Source: Eledone cirrhosa
Lineage: Eukaryota; Mollusca; Cephalopoda; Octopoda; Eledonidae
Direction of reading: 5' to 3'
Assembly (NCBI GenBank): GCA_964016885.1
Contig: OZ024743.1
Location: forward strand, 174,030,616-174,094,615
DNA length: 64,000 nt
A program made the position numbers and the translations under genes. A model generated the notes under the pieces. The model did no database searches, had not been told where the DNA came from, and saw nothing but the letters and a program-made list of their open reading frames with translations. Shown one piece after another: positions 1 to 13,059 of the stretch. Every line of letters begins with the position of its first letter. The stretch's first letter is position 1.

Positions 1-200
1 CTAGGGTATGAACGCTCTCCCAGTTGTCCTCCTCCAATACTACAGACACACACTCAGGGCTAGGGTATGTACCCTCTCTTAGTTGTCCTCTTCCCATACT
101 ACAGACACACACTCAGGGCTAGGGTATGAACGCTCTCCTAGTTGTCCTCCTCCAATACTACAGACACACACTCTGGGCTAGGGTATGAACCCTCTCTTAG

Positions 201-413
201 TTGTCCTCCTCCAATACTACAGACACACACTCAGGGCTAGGGTATGAACCCTCTCTTAGGTGTCCTCCTCCAATACTAGACACACACTCAGGGCTAGGGT
301 ATGTACCCTCTCTTAGTTGTCATCCTCCAATACTAGACACACACTCAGGGCTAGGGTATGTACCCTCTCTTAATTGTCTTCCTCCAATACTACAGACACA
401 CACTCAGGGCTAG
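201..413. repeat. 57-bp-variant cassette (first copy)
   Basis: Adjacent monomers here lack two bases (CA), so that ACTACAGAC reads ACTAGAC and the unit becomes 57 bp. Because 57 is 19 codons, one frame stays open over a few units with a 19-residue repeat (DTHSGLGYVPSL...). The same order of subvariants (CTCCTCC, then a GTCGTCC or GTCATCC unit, then GTCTTCC) recurs at about 3724, 7305, 7537, 9596, 13836, 15422, 17776, 18126, 20364, 22307, 23893, 25954, 27597 and 28357. It is absent from 28.6 to 59.2 kb. There is no support for translation. Confidence 0.85.
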
Positions 414-940
414 GGTATGTACCCTCTCCTAGATGTCCTCCTCCAATACTACAGACACACACTCAGGGCTAGGGTATGAACCCTCTCTTAGTTGTCCTCC
501 TCCAATACTACAGACACACACTCAGGGCTAGGGTATGAACCCTCTCTTAGTTGTCCTCCTCCAATACTACAGACACACACTCAGGGCTAGTGTATGTACC
601 CTCTCCCAGTTGTTCTCCTCCAATACTACAGACACACACTCAGGGCTAGGGTATGAACCCTCTCTTAGTTGTCCTCCTCCAATACTACAGACACACACTC
701 AGGGCTAGGGTATGAACCCTCTCCTAGTTGTCCTCCTCCAATACTACAGACACACACTCAGGGCTAGGGTATGAACCCTCTCTTAGTTGTCCTCCTCCAA
801 TACTACAGACACACACTCAGGGCTAGGGTATGAACCCTCTCTTAGTTGTCCTCCTCCAATACTACAGACACACACTCAGGGCTAGGGTATGAACCCTCTC
901 CTAGTTGTCCTCCTCCAATACTACAGACACACACTCAGGG

Positions 941-999
941 CTAGGGTATGAACCCTCTCTTAGTTGTCCTCCTCCAATACTACAGACACACACTCAGGG
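941..999. repeat. Representative 59-bp satellite monomer
   Basis: This unit matches the commonest variant and serves as the reference monomer. Its first 16 bases contain inverted arms AGGGT and ACCCT separated by ATGA. It has no CpG dinucleotide and no open frame that could continue through neighbouring units, because 59 is not a multiple of three. Confidence 0.9.
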
Positions 1000-1747
1000 C
1001 TAGGGTATTAACCCTCTCTTTGTTGTCCTCCTCCAATACTACAGACACACACTCAGGGCTAGGGTATGAACCCTCTCTTAGTTGTCCTCCTCCAATACTA
1101 CAGACACACACTCAGGGCTAGGGTATTAACCCTCTCTTAGTTGTCCTCCTCCAATACTACAGACACACACTCAGGGCTAGGGTATGAACCCTCTCTTAGT
1201 TGTCCTCCTCCAATACTACAGACACACACTCAGGGCTAGGGTATTAACCCTCTCTTAGTTGTCCTCCTCCAATACTACGGACACACACTCAGGTCTAGGG
1301 TATGAACCCTCTCTTAGTTGTCCTCCTCCAATACTACAGACACACACTCAGGGCTAGGGTATGAACCCTCTTTTAGTTGTCCTCCTCCAATACTACAGAC
1401 ACACACTCAGGGCTAGGGTATGAACCCTCTATTAGTTGTCCTTCTCCAATACTACAGACACACACTCAGGGCTAGAGTATTAACCCTCTCTTAGTTGTCC
1501 TCCTCCAATACTACAGACACACACTCAGGGCTAGGGTATGAACCCTCTCTTAGTTGTCCTCCTCCAATACTACAGACACACACTCAGGGCTAGGGTATGA
1601 ACCCTCTCTTAGTTGTCCTCCTCCAATACTACAGACACACACTCAGGGCTAGGGTATTAACCCTCTCTTAGTTGTCCTCCTCCAATACTACAGACACACA
1701 CTCAGGGCTAGGGTATTAACCCTCTCTTAGTTGTCCTCCTCCAATAC

Positions 1748-3158
1748 TAGACACACACTCAGGGCTAGGGTATGAACCCTCTTTTAGTTGTCCTCCTCCA
1801 ATACTACAGACACACACTCAGGGCTAGGGTATGAACCCTCTCTTAGTTGTCCTCCTCCAATACTACAGACACACACTCAGGGCTAGGGTATTAACCCTCT
1901 CTTAGTTGTCCTCCTCCAATACTACAGACACACACTCAGGGCTAGGGTATGAACCCTCTCTTAGTTGTCCTCCTCCAATACTACAGACACACACTCAGGG
2001 CTAGGGTATGAACCCTCTCTTAGTTGTCCTCCTCCAATACTACAGACACACACTCAGGGCTAGGGTATGAACCCTCTTTTAGTTGTCCTCCTCCAATACT
2101 ACAGACACACACTCAGGGCTAGGGTATTAACCCTCTCTTAGTTGTCCTCCTCCAATACTAGACACACACTCAGGGCTAGGGTATGAACCCTCTTTTAGTT
2201 GTCCTCCTCCAATACTACAGACACACACTCAGGGCTAGGGTATGATCCCTCTCTTAGTTGCCCTCCTCCAATACTACAGACACACACTCAGGGCTAGGGT
2301 ATTAACCCTCTCTTAGTTGTCCTCCTCCAATACTACAGACACACACTCAGGGCTAGGGTATGAACCCTCTCTTAGTTGTCCTCCTCCAATACTACAGACA
2401 CACACTCAGGGCTAGGGTATGAACCCTCTCTTAGTTGTCCTCCTCCAATACTACAGACACACACTCAGGGCTAGGGTATTAACCCTCTCTTAGTTGCCCT
2501 CCTCCAATACTACAGACACACACTCAGGGCTAGGGTATGAACCCTCTCTTAGTTGTCCTCCTCCAATACTACAGACACACACTCAGGGCTAGGGTATGAA
2601 CCCTCTCTTAGTTGTCCTCCTCCAATACTACAGACACACACTCAGGGCTAGGGTATTAACCCTCTTTTAGTTGTCCTCCTCCAATACTACAGACACACAC
2701 TCAGGGCTAGGGTATTAACCCTCTCTTAGTTGTCCTCCTCCAATACTAGACACACACTCAGGGCTAGGGTATGAACCCTCTTTTAGTTGTCCTCCTCCAA
2801 TACTACAGACACACACTCAGGGCTAGGGTATGAACCCTCTCTTAGTTGCCCTCCTCCAATACTACAGACACACACTCAGGGCTAGGGTATTAACCCTCTC
2901 TTAGTTGTCCTCCTCCAATACTACAGACACACACTCAGGGCTAGGGTATGAACCCTCTCTTAGTTGTTCTCCTCCAATACTACAGACACACACTCAGGGC
3001 TAGGGTATGAACCCTCTCTTAGTTGTCCTCCTCCAATACTACAGACACACACTCAGGGCTAGGGTATTAACCCTCTCTTAGTTGTCCTCCTCCAATACTA
3101 CAGACACACACTCAGGGCTAGGGTATTAACCCTCTCTTAGTTGTCCTCCTCCAATACT
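1748..3158. repeat. Satellite higher-order blocks of 411, 588 and 411 bp
   Basis: The 57-bp variant (TACTAGACAC) occurs at 1748, 2159, 2747 and 3158, giving spacings of 411, 588 and 411 bp (7, 10 and 7 monomers, each with one 2-bp deletion). Each 57-bp monomer is followed by a CTCTTTTAG monomer, then by an ordered series of GAACC and TTAACC types. The 588-bp block looks like the 411-bp block with three extra monomers, as expected from unequal exchange. Confidence 0.8.
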
Positions 3159-4939
3159 AGACACACACTCAGGGCTAGGGTATGAACCCTCTTTTAGTTG
3201 TCCTCCTCCAATACTACAGACACACACTCAGGGCTAGGGTATGTAACCTCTCCTAGTTGTCCTCCTCCAATACTACAGACACACACTCAGGGCTAGGGTA
3301 TGAACCCTCTCTTAGTTGTCCTCCAATACTACAGACACACACTCAGGGCTAGGGTATGTAACCTCTCCTAGTTGTCCTCCTCCAATACTACAGACACACA
3401 CTCAGGGCTAGGGTATGAACCCTCTCTTAGTTGTCCTCCTCCAATACTACAGACACACACTCAGGGCTAGGGTATGAACCCTCTCTTAGTTGTCGTCCTC
3501 CAATACTAGACACACACTCAGGGCTAGGGTATGAACCCTCTATTAGTTGTCCTTCTCCAATACTACAGACACACACTCAGGGCTAGGGTATGAACCCTCT
3601 CTTAGTTGTCCTCCTCCAATACTACAGACACACACTCAGGGCTAGGGTATGAACCCTCTCTTAGGTGTCCTCCTCCAATACTACAGACACACACTCAGAG
3701 CTAGGGTATGAACCCTCTCTTAGTTGTCCTCCTCCAATACTACAGACACACACTCAGGGCTAGGGTATGAACCCTCTCTTAGGTGTCCTCCTCCAATACT
3801 AGACACACACTCAGGGCTAGGGTATGTACCCTCTCTTAGTTGTCATCCTCCAATACTAGACACACACTCAGGGCTAGGGTATGTACCCTCTCTTAGTTGT
3901 CTTCCTCCAATACTACAGACACACACTCAGGGCTAGGGTATGTACCCTCTCCTAGATGTCCTCCTCCAATACTACAGACACACACTCAGGGCTAGGGTAT
4001 GAACCCTCTCTTAGTTGTCCTCCTCCAATACTACAGACACACACTCAGGGCTAGGGTATGAACCCTCTCTTAGTTGTCCTCCTCCAATACTACAGACACA
4101 CACTCAGGGCTAGGGTATGTACCCTCTCCCAGTTGTTCTCCTCCAATACTACAGACACACACTCAGGGCTAGGGTATGAACCCTCTCTTAGTTGTCCTCC
4201 TCCAATACTACAGACACACACTCAGGGCTAGGGTATGAACCCTCTCCTAGTTGTCCTCCTCCAATACTACAGACACACACTCAGGTCTAGGGTATGAACC
4301 CTCTCTTAGTTGTCCTCCTCCAATACTACAGACACACACTCAGGGCTAGGGTATGAACCCTCTCCTAGTTGTCCTCCTCCAATACTACAGACACACACTC
4401 AGGGCTAGGGTATGAACCCTCTCTTAGTTGTCCTCCTCCAATACTACAGACACACACTCAGGGCTAGGGTATGAACCCTCTCTTAGTTGTCCTCCTCCAA
4501 TACTACAGACACACACTCAGGGCTAGGGTATTAACCCTCTCTTAGTTGTCCTCCTCCAATACTACAGACACACACTCAGGGCTAGTGTATGAACCCTCTC
4601 TTAGTTGTCCTCCTCCAATACTACAGACACACACTCAGGGCTAGGGTATGAACCCTCTCTTAGTTGTCCTCCTCCAATACTACAGACACACACTCAGGGC
4701 TAGGGTATGAACCCTCTCTTAGTTGTCCTCCTCCAATACTACAGACACACACTCAGGGCTAGGGTATGAACCCTCTTTTAGTTGTCCTCCTCCAATACTA
4801 CAGACACACACTCAGGGCTAGGGTATGAACCCTCTATTAGTTGTCCTTCTCCAATACTACAGACACACACTCAGGGCTAGAGTATTAACCCTCTCTTAGT
4901 TGTCCTCCTCCAATACTACAGACACACTCAGGGCTAGGG

Positions 4940-6701
4940 TATGAACCCTCTCTTAGTTGTCCTCCTCCAATACTACAGACACACACTCAGGGCTAGGGTA
5001 TGAACCCTCTCTTAGTTGTCCTCCTCCAATACTACAGACACACACTCAGGGCTAGGGTATTAACCCTCTCTTAGTTGTCCTCCTCCAATACTACAGACAG
5101 ACACTCAGGGCTAGGGTATTAACCCTCTCTTAGTTGTCCTCCTCCAATACTAGACACACACTCAGGGCTAGGGTATGAACCCTCTTGTAGTTGTCCTCCT
5201 CCAATACTACAGACACACACTCAGGGCTAGGGTATGAACCCTCTTTTAGTTGTCCTCCTCCAATACTACAGACACACACTCAGGGCTAGGGTATGTAACC
5301 TCTCCTAGTTGTCCTCCTCCAATACTACAGACACACACTCAGGGCTAGGGTATGAACCCTCTCTTAGTTGTCCTCCTCCAATACTACAGACACACACTCA
5401 GGGCTAGGGTATGTAACCTCTCCTAGTTGTCCTCCTCCAATACTACAGACACACACTCAGGGCTAGGGTATGAACCCTCTCTTAGTTGTCCTCCTCCAAT
5501 ACTACAGACACACACTCAGGGCTAGGGTATGAACCCTCTCTTAGTTGTCGTCCTCCAATACTAGACACACACTCAGGGCTAGGGTATGAACCCTCTATTA
5601 GTTGTCCTTCTCCAATACTACAGACACACACTCAGGGCTAGGGTATGAACCCTCTCTTAGTTGTCCTCCTCCAATACTACAGACACACACTCAGGGCTAG
5701 GGTATTAACCCTCTCTTAGTTGTCCTCCTCCAATACTACAGACACACACTCAGGGCTAGGGTATGAACCCTCTCTTAGTTGTCCTCCTCCAATACTACAG
5801 ACACACACTCAGGGCTAGGGTATGAACCCTCTCTTAGTTGTCCTCCTCCAATACTACAGACACACACTCAGGGCTAGGGTATTAACCCTCTCTTAGTTGT
5901 CCTCCTCCAATACTACAGACACACACTCAGGGCTAGGGTATTAACCCTCTCTTAGTTGTCCTCCTCCAATACTACAGACAGACACTCAGGGCTAGGGTAT
6001 TAACCCTCTCTTAGTTGTCCTCCTCCAATACTAGACACACACTCAGGGCTAGGGTATGAACCCTCTTGTAGTTGTCCTCCTCCAATACTACAGACACACA
6101 CTCAGGGCTAGGGTATGAACCCTCTTTTAGTTGTCTTCCTCCAATACTACAGACACACACTCAGGGCTAGGGTATGTAACCTCTCCTAGTTGTCCTCCTC
6201 CAATACTACAGACACACACTCAGGGCTAGGGTATGAACCCTCTCTTAGTTGTCCTCCTCCAATACTACAGACACACACTCAGGGCTAGGGTATGTAACCT
6301 CTCCTAGTTGTCCTCCTCCAATACTACAGACACACACTCAGGGCTAGGGTATGAACCCTCTCTTAGTTGTCCTCCTCCAATACTACAGACACACACTCAG
6401 GGCTAGGGTATGAACCCTCTCTTAGTTGTCGTCCTCCAATACTAGACACACACTCAGGGCTAGGGTATGAACCCTCTATTAGTTGTCCTTCTCCAATACT
6501 ACAGACACACACTCAGGGCTAGGGTATGAACCCTCTCTTAGTTGTCCTCCTCCAATACTACAGACACACACTCAGGGCTAGGGTATTACCCCTCTCTTAG
6601 TTGTCCTCCTCCAATACTACAGACACACACTCAGGGCTAGGGTATGAACCCTCTCTTAGTTGTCCTCCTCCAATACTACAGACACACACTCAGGGCTAGG
6701 G
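4940..6701. repeat. 881-bp satellite duplication, two tandem copies
   Basis: Rare markers repeat exactly 881 bp apart. The CCTCTTGTAG monomer lies at 5181 and 6062, the ACAGACAGACACTC variant at 5100 and 5981, and the GTCGTCC/TACTAGAC unit at 5541 and 6422. The length equals 15 monomers minus two 2-bp deletions. A partial third copy may follow near 6.8 kb. The outer limits are approximate. Confidence 0.82.
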
Positions 6702-9700
6702 TATGAACCCTCTCTTAGTTGTCCTCCTCCAATACTACAGACACACACTCAGGGCTAGGGTATTAACCCTCTCTTAGTTGTCCTCCTCCAATACTACAGA
6801 CACACACTCAGGGCTAAGGTATTAACCCTCTCTTAGTTGCCCTCCTCCAATACTAGACACACACTCAGGGCTAGGGTATGAACCCTCTTTTAGTTGTCCT
6901 CCTCCAATACTACAGACACACACTCAGGGCTAGGGTATGAACCCTCTCTTAGTTGTCCTCCTCCAATACTACAGACACACACTCAGGGCTAGGGTATGTA
7001 CCCTCTCCTAGTTGTCCTCCTCCAATACTACAGACACACACTCAGGGCTAGGGTATGAACCCTCTCTTAGTTGTCCTCCTCCAATACTACAGACACACAT
7101 TCAGGGCTAGGGTATTAACCCTCTCTTAGTTGTCCTCCTCCAATACTAGACACACACTCAGGGCTAGGGTATGAACCCTCTCTTAGTTGTCCTCCTCCAA
7201 TACTACAGACACACACTCAGGGCTAGGGTATGAACCCTCTCTTAGTTGTCCTCCTCCAATACTACAGACACACACTCAGAGCTAGGGTATGAACCCTCTC
7301 TTAGTTGTCCTCCTCCAATACTACAGACACACACTCAGGGCTAGGGTATGAACCCTCTCTTAGGTGTCCTCCTCCAATACTAGACATACACTCAGGGCTA
7401 GGGTATGTACCCTCTCTTAGTTGTCGTCCTCCAATACTAGACACACACTCAGGGCTAGGGTATGTACCCTCTCTTAGTTGTCTTCCTCCAATACTACAGA
7501 CACACACTCAGGGCTAGGGTATGTACCTTCTCCTAGTTGTCCTCCTCCAATACCTCAGACACACACTCTGGGCTAGGGTATGAACCCTCTCTTAGGTGTC
7601 CTCCTCCAATACTAGACACACACCCAGGGCTAGGGTATGTACCCTCTCTTAGTTGTCGTCCTCCAATACTAGACACACACTCAGGGCAAGGGTATGTACC
7701 CTCTCTTAGTTGTCTTCCTCCAATACTACAGACACACACTCAGGGCTAGGGTATGTACCCTCTCTTAGTTGTCCTCCTCCAATACTACAGACACACACTC
7801 AGGGCTAGGGTATGAACGCTCTCCCAGTTGTCCTCCTCCAATACTACAGACACACACTCAGGGCTAGGGTATGAACGCTCTCCCAGTTGTCCTCCTCCAA
7901 TACTACAGACACACACTCAGGGCTAGGGTATGAACCCTCTCCCAGTTGTCCTCCTCCAATACTACAGACACACACTCAGGGCTAGGGTATGTACCCTCTC
8001 TTAGTTGTCGTCTTCCAATACTACAGACACACACTCAGGGCTAGGGTATGAACGCTCTCCCAGTTGTCCTCTTCCAATACTACAGACACACACTCAGGGC
8101 TAGGGTATGAACGCTCTCCCAGTTGTCCTCCTCCAATACTACAGACACACACTCAGGGCTAGGGTATGAACCCTCTCCCAGTTGTCCTCCTCCAATACTA
8201 CAGACACACACTCAGGGCTAGGGTATGAACGCTCTCCCAGTTGTCCTCCTCCAATACTACAGACACACACTCAGGGCTAGGGTATGAACCCTCTCCCAGT
8301 TGTCCTCCTCCAATACTACAGACACACACTCAGGGCTAGGGTATGAACCCTCTCCCAGTTGTCCTCCTCCAATACTACAGACACACACTCAGGGCTAGGG
8401 TATGTACCCTCTCTTAGTTGTCGTCTTCCAATACTACAGACACACACTCAGGGCTAGGGTATGAACGCTCTCCCAGTTGTCCTCTTCCAATACTACAGAC
8501 ACACACTCAGGGCTAGGGTATGAACGCTCTCCCAGTTGTCCTCCTCCAATACTACAGACACACACTCAGGGCTAGGGTATGAACCCTCTCCCAGTTGTCC
8601 TCCTCCAATACTACAGACACACACTCAGGGCTAGGGTATGAACGCTCTCCCAGTTGTCCTCCTCCAATACTACAGACACACACTCAGGGCTAGGGTATGA
8701 ACCCTCTCTTAGTTGTCCTCCTCCAATACTACAGACACACACTCAGGGCTAGGGTATGAACGCTCTCCTAGGTGTCCTCCTCCAATACTACAGACACACA
8801 CTCAGGGCTAGGGTATGAACCCTCTCTTAGTTGTCCTCCTCCAATACTACAGACACACACTCAGGGCTAGGGTATGAACACTCTCTTAGGTGTCCTCCTC
8901 CAATACTACAGACACACACTCAGGGCTAGGGTATGAACCCTTTCTTAGTTGTCCTCCTCCAATACTATAGACACACACTCAGGGCTAGGGTATGTACCCT
9001 CTCCCAGATGTCCTCCTCCAATACTACAGACACACACTCAGGGCTAGGGTATGAACCCTCTCTTAGGTGTCCTCCTCCAATACTACAGACACACACTCAG
9101 GGCTAGGGTATGAACCCTCTGTTAGGTGTCCTCCTCCAATACTAGACACACACTCAGGGCTAGGGTATGTACCCTCTCTTAGTTGTCTTCCTCCAATACT
9201 ACAGACACACACTCAGGGCTAGGGTATGTACCCTCTCCCAGTTGTCCTCCTCCAATACTACAGACACACACTCAGGGCTAGGGTATGAACCCTCTCTTAG
9301 TTGTCCTCTTCCAATACTACAGACACACACTCAGGGCTAGGGTATGAACCCTCTCCTAGTTGTCCTCCTCCAATACTACAGACACACACTCAGGGCTAGG
9401 GTATGAACCCTCTCCCAGTTGTCCTCCTCCAATACTACAGACACACACTCAGGGCTAGGGTATGAACCCTCTCTTAGTTGTCCTCCTCCAATACTACAGA
9501 CACACACTCAGGGCTAGGGTATGAACCCTCTCCCAGTTGTCCTCCTCCAATACTACAGACACACACTCAGGGCTAGGGTATGAACCCTCTCTTAGTTGTC
9601 CTCTTCCAATACTACAGACACACACTCAGGGCTAGGGTATGAACCCTCTCCTAGTTGTCCTCCTCCAATACTAGACACACACTCAGGGCTAGGGTATGTA

Positions 9701-12700
9701 CCCTCTCTTAGTTGTCGTCCTCCAATACTAGACACACACTCAGGGCAAGGGTATGTACCCTCTCTTAGTTGTCTTCCTCCAATACTACAGACACACACTC
9801 AGGGCTAGGGTATGTACCCTCTCTTAGTTGTCCTCCTCCAATACTACAGACACACACTCAGGGCTAGGGTATGAACGCTCTCCCAGTTGTCCTCCTCCAA
9901 TACTACAGACACACACTCAGGGCTAGGGTATGAACGCTCTCCCAGTTGTCCTCCTCCAATACTACAGACACACACTCAGGGCTAGGGTATGAACCCTCTC
10001 CCAGTTGTCCTCCTCCAATACTACAGACACACACTCAGGGCTAGGGTATGTACCCTCTCTTAGTTGTCGTCTTCCAATACTACAGACACACACTCAGGGC
10101 TAGGGTATGAACGCTCTCCCAGTTGTCCTCTTCCAATACTACAGACACACACTCAGGGCTAGGGTATGAACGCTCTCCCAGTTGTCCTCCTCCAATACTA
10201 CAGACACACACTCAGGGCTAGGGTATGAACCCTCTCCCAGTTGTCCTCCTCCAATACTACAGACACACACTCAGGGCTAGGGTATGAACGCTCTCCCAGT
10301 TGTCCTCCTCCAATACTACAGACACACACTCAGGGCTAGGGTATGTACCCTCTCTTAGTTGTCCTCTTCCAATACTACAGACACACACTCAGGGCTAGGG
10401 TATGAACGCTCTCCCAGTTGTCCTCCTCCAATACTACAGACACACACTCAGGGCTAGGGTATGAACCCTCTCCTAGTTGTCCTCCTCCAATACTACAGAC
10501 ACACACTCTGGGCTAGGGTATGAACCCTCTCTTAGTTGTCCTCCTCCAATACTACAGACACACACTCAGGGCTAGGGTATGAACGCTCTCCCAGGTGTCC
10601 TCCTCCAATACTACAGACACACACTCAGGGCTAGGGTATGAACCCTCTCTTAGTTGTCCTCCTCCAATACTACAGACACACACTCAGGGCTAGGGTATGT
10701 ACCCTCTCTTAGTTGTCCTCCTCCAATACTACAGACACACACTCAGGGCTAGAGTATGAACACTCTCTTAGGTGTCCTCCTCCAATACTATAGACACACA
10801 CTCAGGGCTAGGGTATGTACCCTCTCCCAGATGTCCTCCTCCAATACTACAGACACACACTCAGGGCTAGGGTATGAACCCTCTCTTAGGTGTCCTCCTC
10901 CAATACTACAGACACACACTCAGGGCTAGGGTATGAACCCTCTCTTAGGTGTCCTCCTCCAATACTACAGACACACACTCAGGGCTAGGGTATGAACCCT
11001 CTCTTAGTTGTCCTCCTCCAATACTACAGACACACACTCAGGGCTAGGGTATGTACCCTCTCCCAGTTGTTCTCCTCCAATACTACAGACACACACTCAG
11101 GGCTAGGGTATGAACCCTCTCTTAGTTGTCCTCCTCCAATACTACAGACACACACTCAGGGCTAGGGTATGAACCCTCTCTTAGGTGTCCTCCTCCAATA
11201 CTAGACACACACTCAGGGCTAGGGTATGTACCCTCTCTTAGTTGTCTTCCTCCAATACTACAGACACACACTCAGGGCTAGAGTATGTACCCTCTCCCAG
11301 TTGTCCTCCTCCAATACTACAGACACACACTCAGGGCTAGGGTATGAACCCTCTCTTAGTTGTCCTCTTCCAATACTACAGACACACACTCAGGGCTAGG
11401 GTATGAACCCTCTCCTAGTTGTCCTCCTCCAATACTACAGACACACACTCAGGGCTAGGGTATGAACCCTCTCCCAGTTGTCCTCCTCCAATACTACAGA
11501 CACACACTCAGGGCTAGGGTATGAACCCTCTCTTAGTTGTCCTCCTCCAATACTACAGACACACACTCAGGGCTAGGGTATGAACCCTCTCCCAGTTGTC
11601 CTCCTCCAATACTACAGACACACACTCAGGGCTAGGGTATGAACCCTCTCTTAGTTGTCCTCTTCCAATACTACAGACACACACTCAGGGCTAGGGTATG
11701 AACCCTCTCTTAATTGTCCCCCTCCAATACTACAGACACACACTCAGGGCTAGGGTATGTACCCTCTCCCAGTTGTCCTCCTCCAATACTACAGACACAC
11801 ACTCAGGGCCAGGGTATGAACCCTCTCCTAGTTGTTCTTCTCCAATACTACAGACACACACTCAGGGCTAGGGTATGTACCCTCTCCCAGTTGTCCTCCT
11901 CCAATACTACAGACACACACTCAGGGCTAGGGTATGTACCCTCTCTTAGTTGTCCTCCTCCAATACTACAGACACACACTCAGGGCTAGGGTATGAACCC
12001 TCTCTTAGTTGTCCTCTTCCAATACTACAGACACACACTCAGGGCTAGGGTATGAACCCTCTCCTAGTTGTCCTCCTCCAATACTAGACACACACTCAGG
12101 GCTAGGGTATGTACCCTCTCTTAGTTGTCGTCCTCCAATACTACAGACACACACTCAGGGCTAGGGTATGTACCCTCTCTTAGTTGTCCTCCTCCAATAC
12201 TACAGACACACACTCAGGGCTAGGGTATGAACGCTCTCCCAGTTGTCCTCCTCCAATACTACAGACACACACTCAGGGCTAGGGTATGTACCCTCTCTTA
12301 GTTGTCGTCTTCCAATACTACAGACACACACTCAGGGCTAGGGTATGAACCCTCTCCCAGTTGTCCTCCTCCAATACTACAGACACACACTCAGGGCTAG
12401 GGTATGTACCCTCTCTTAGTTGTCGTCTTCCAATACTACAGACACACACTCAGGGCTAGGGTATGAACGCTCTCCCAGTTGTCCTCTTCCAATACTACAG
12501 ACACACACTCAGGGCTAGGGTATGAACGCTCTCCCAGTTGTCCTCCTCCAATACTACAGACACACACTCAGGGCTAGGGTATGAACCCTCTCCCAGTTGT
12601 CCTCCTCCAATACTACAGACACACACTCAGGGCTAGGGTATGAACGCTCTCCCAGTTGTCCTCCTCCAATACTACAGACACACACTCAGGGCTAGGGTAT

Positions 12701-13059
12701 GTACCCTCTCTTAGTTGTCCTCTTCCAATACTACAGACACACACTCAGGGCTAGGGTATGAACGCTCTCCCAGTTGTCCTCCTCCAATACTACAGACACA
12801 CACTCAGGGCTAGGGTATGAACCCTCTCCTAGTTGTCCTCCTCCAATACTACAGACACACACTCTGGGCTAGGGTATGAACCCTCTCTTAGTTGTCCTCC
12901 TCCAATACTACAGACACACACTCAGGGCTAGCGTATGAACGCTCTCCTAGGTGTCCTCCTCCAATACTACAGACACACACTCAGGGCTAGGGTATGAACC
13001 CTCTCTTAGTTGTCCTCCTCCAATACTACAGACACACACTCAGGGCTAGGGTATGAACA

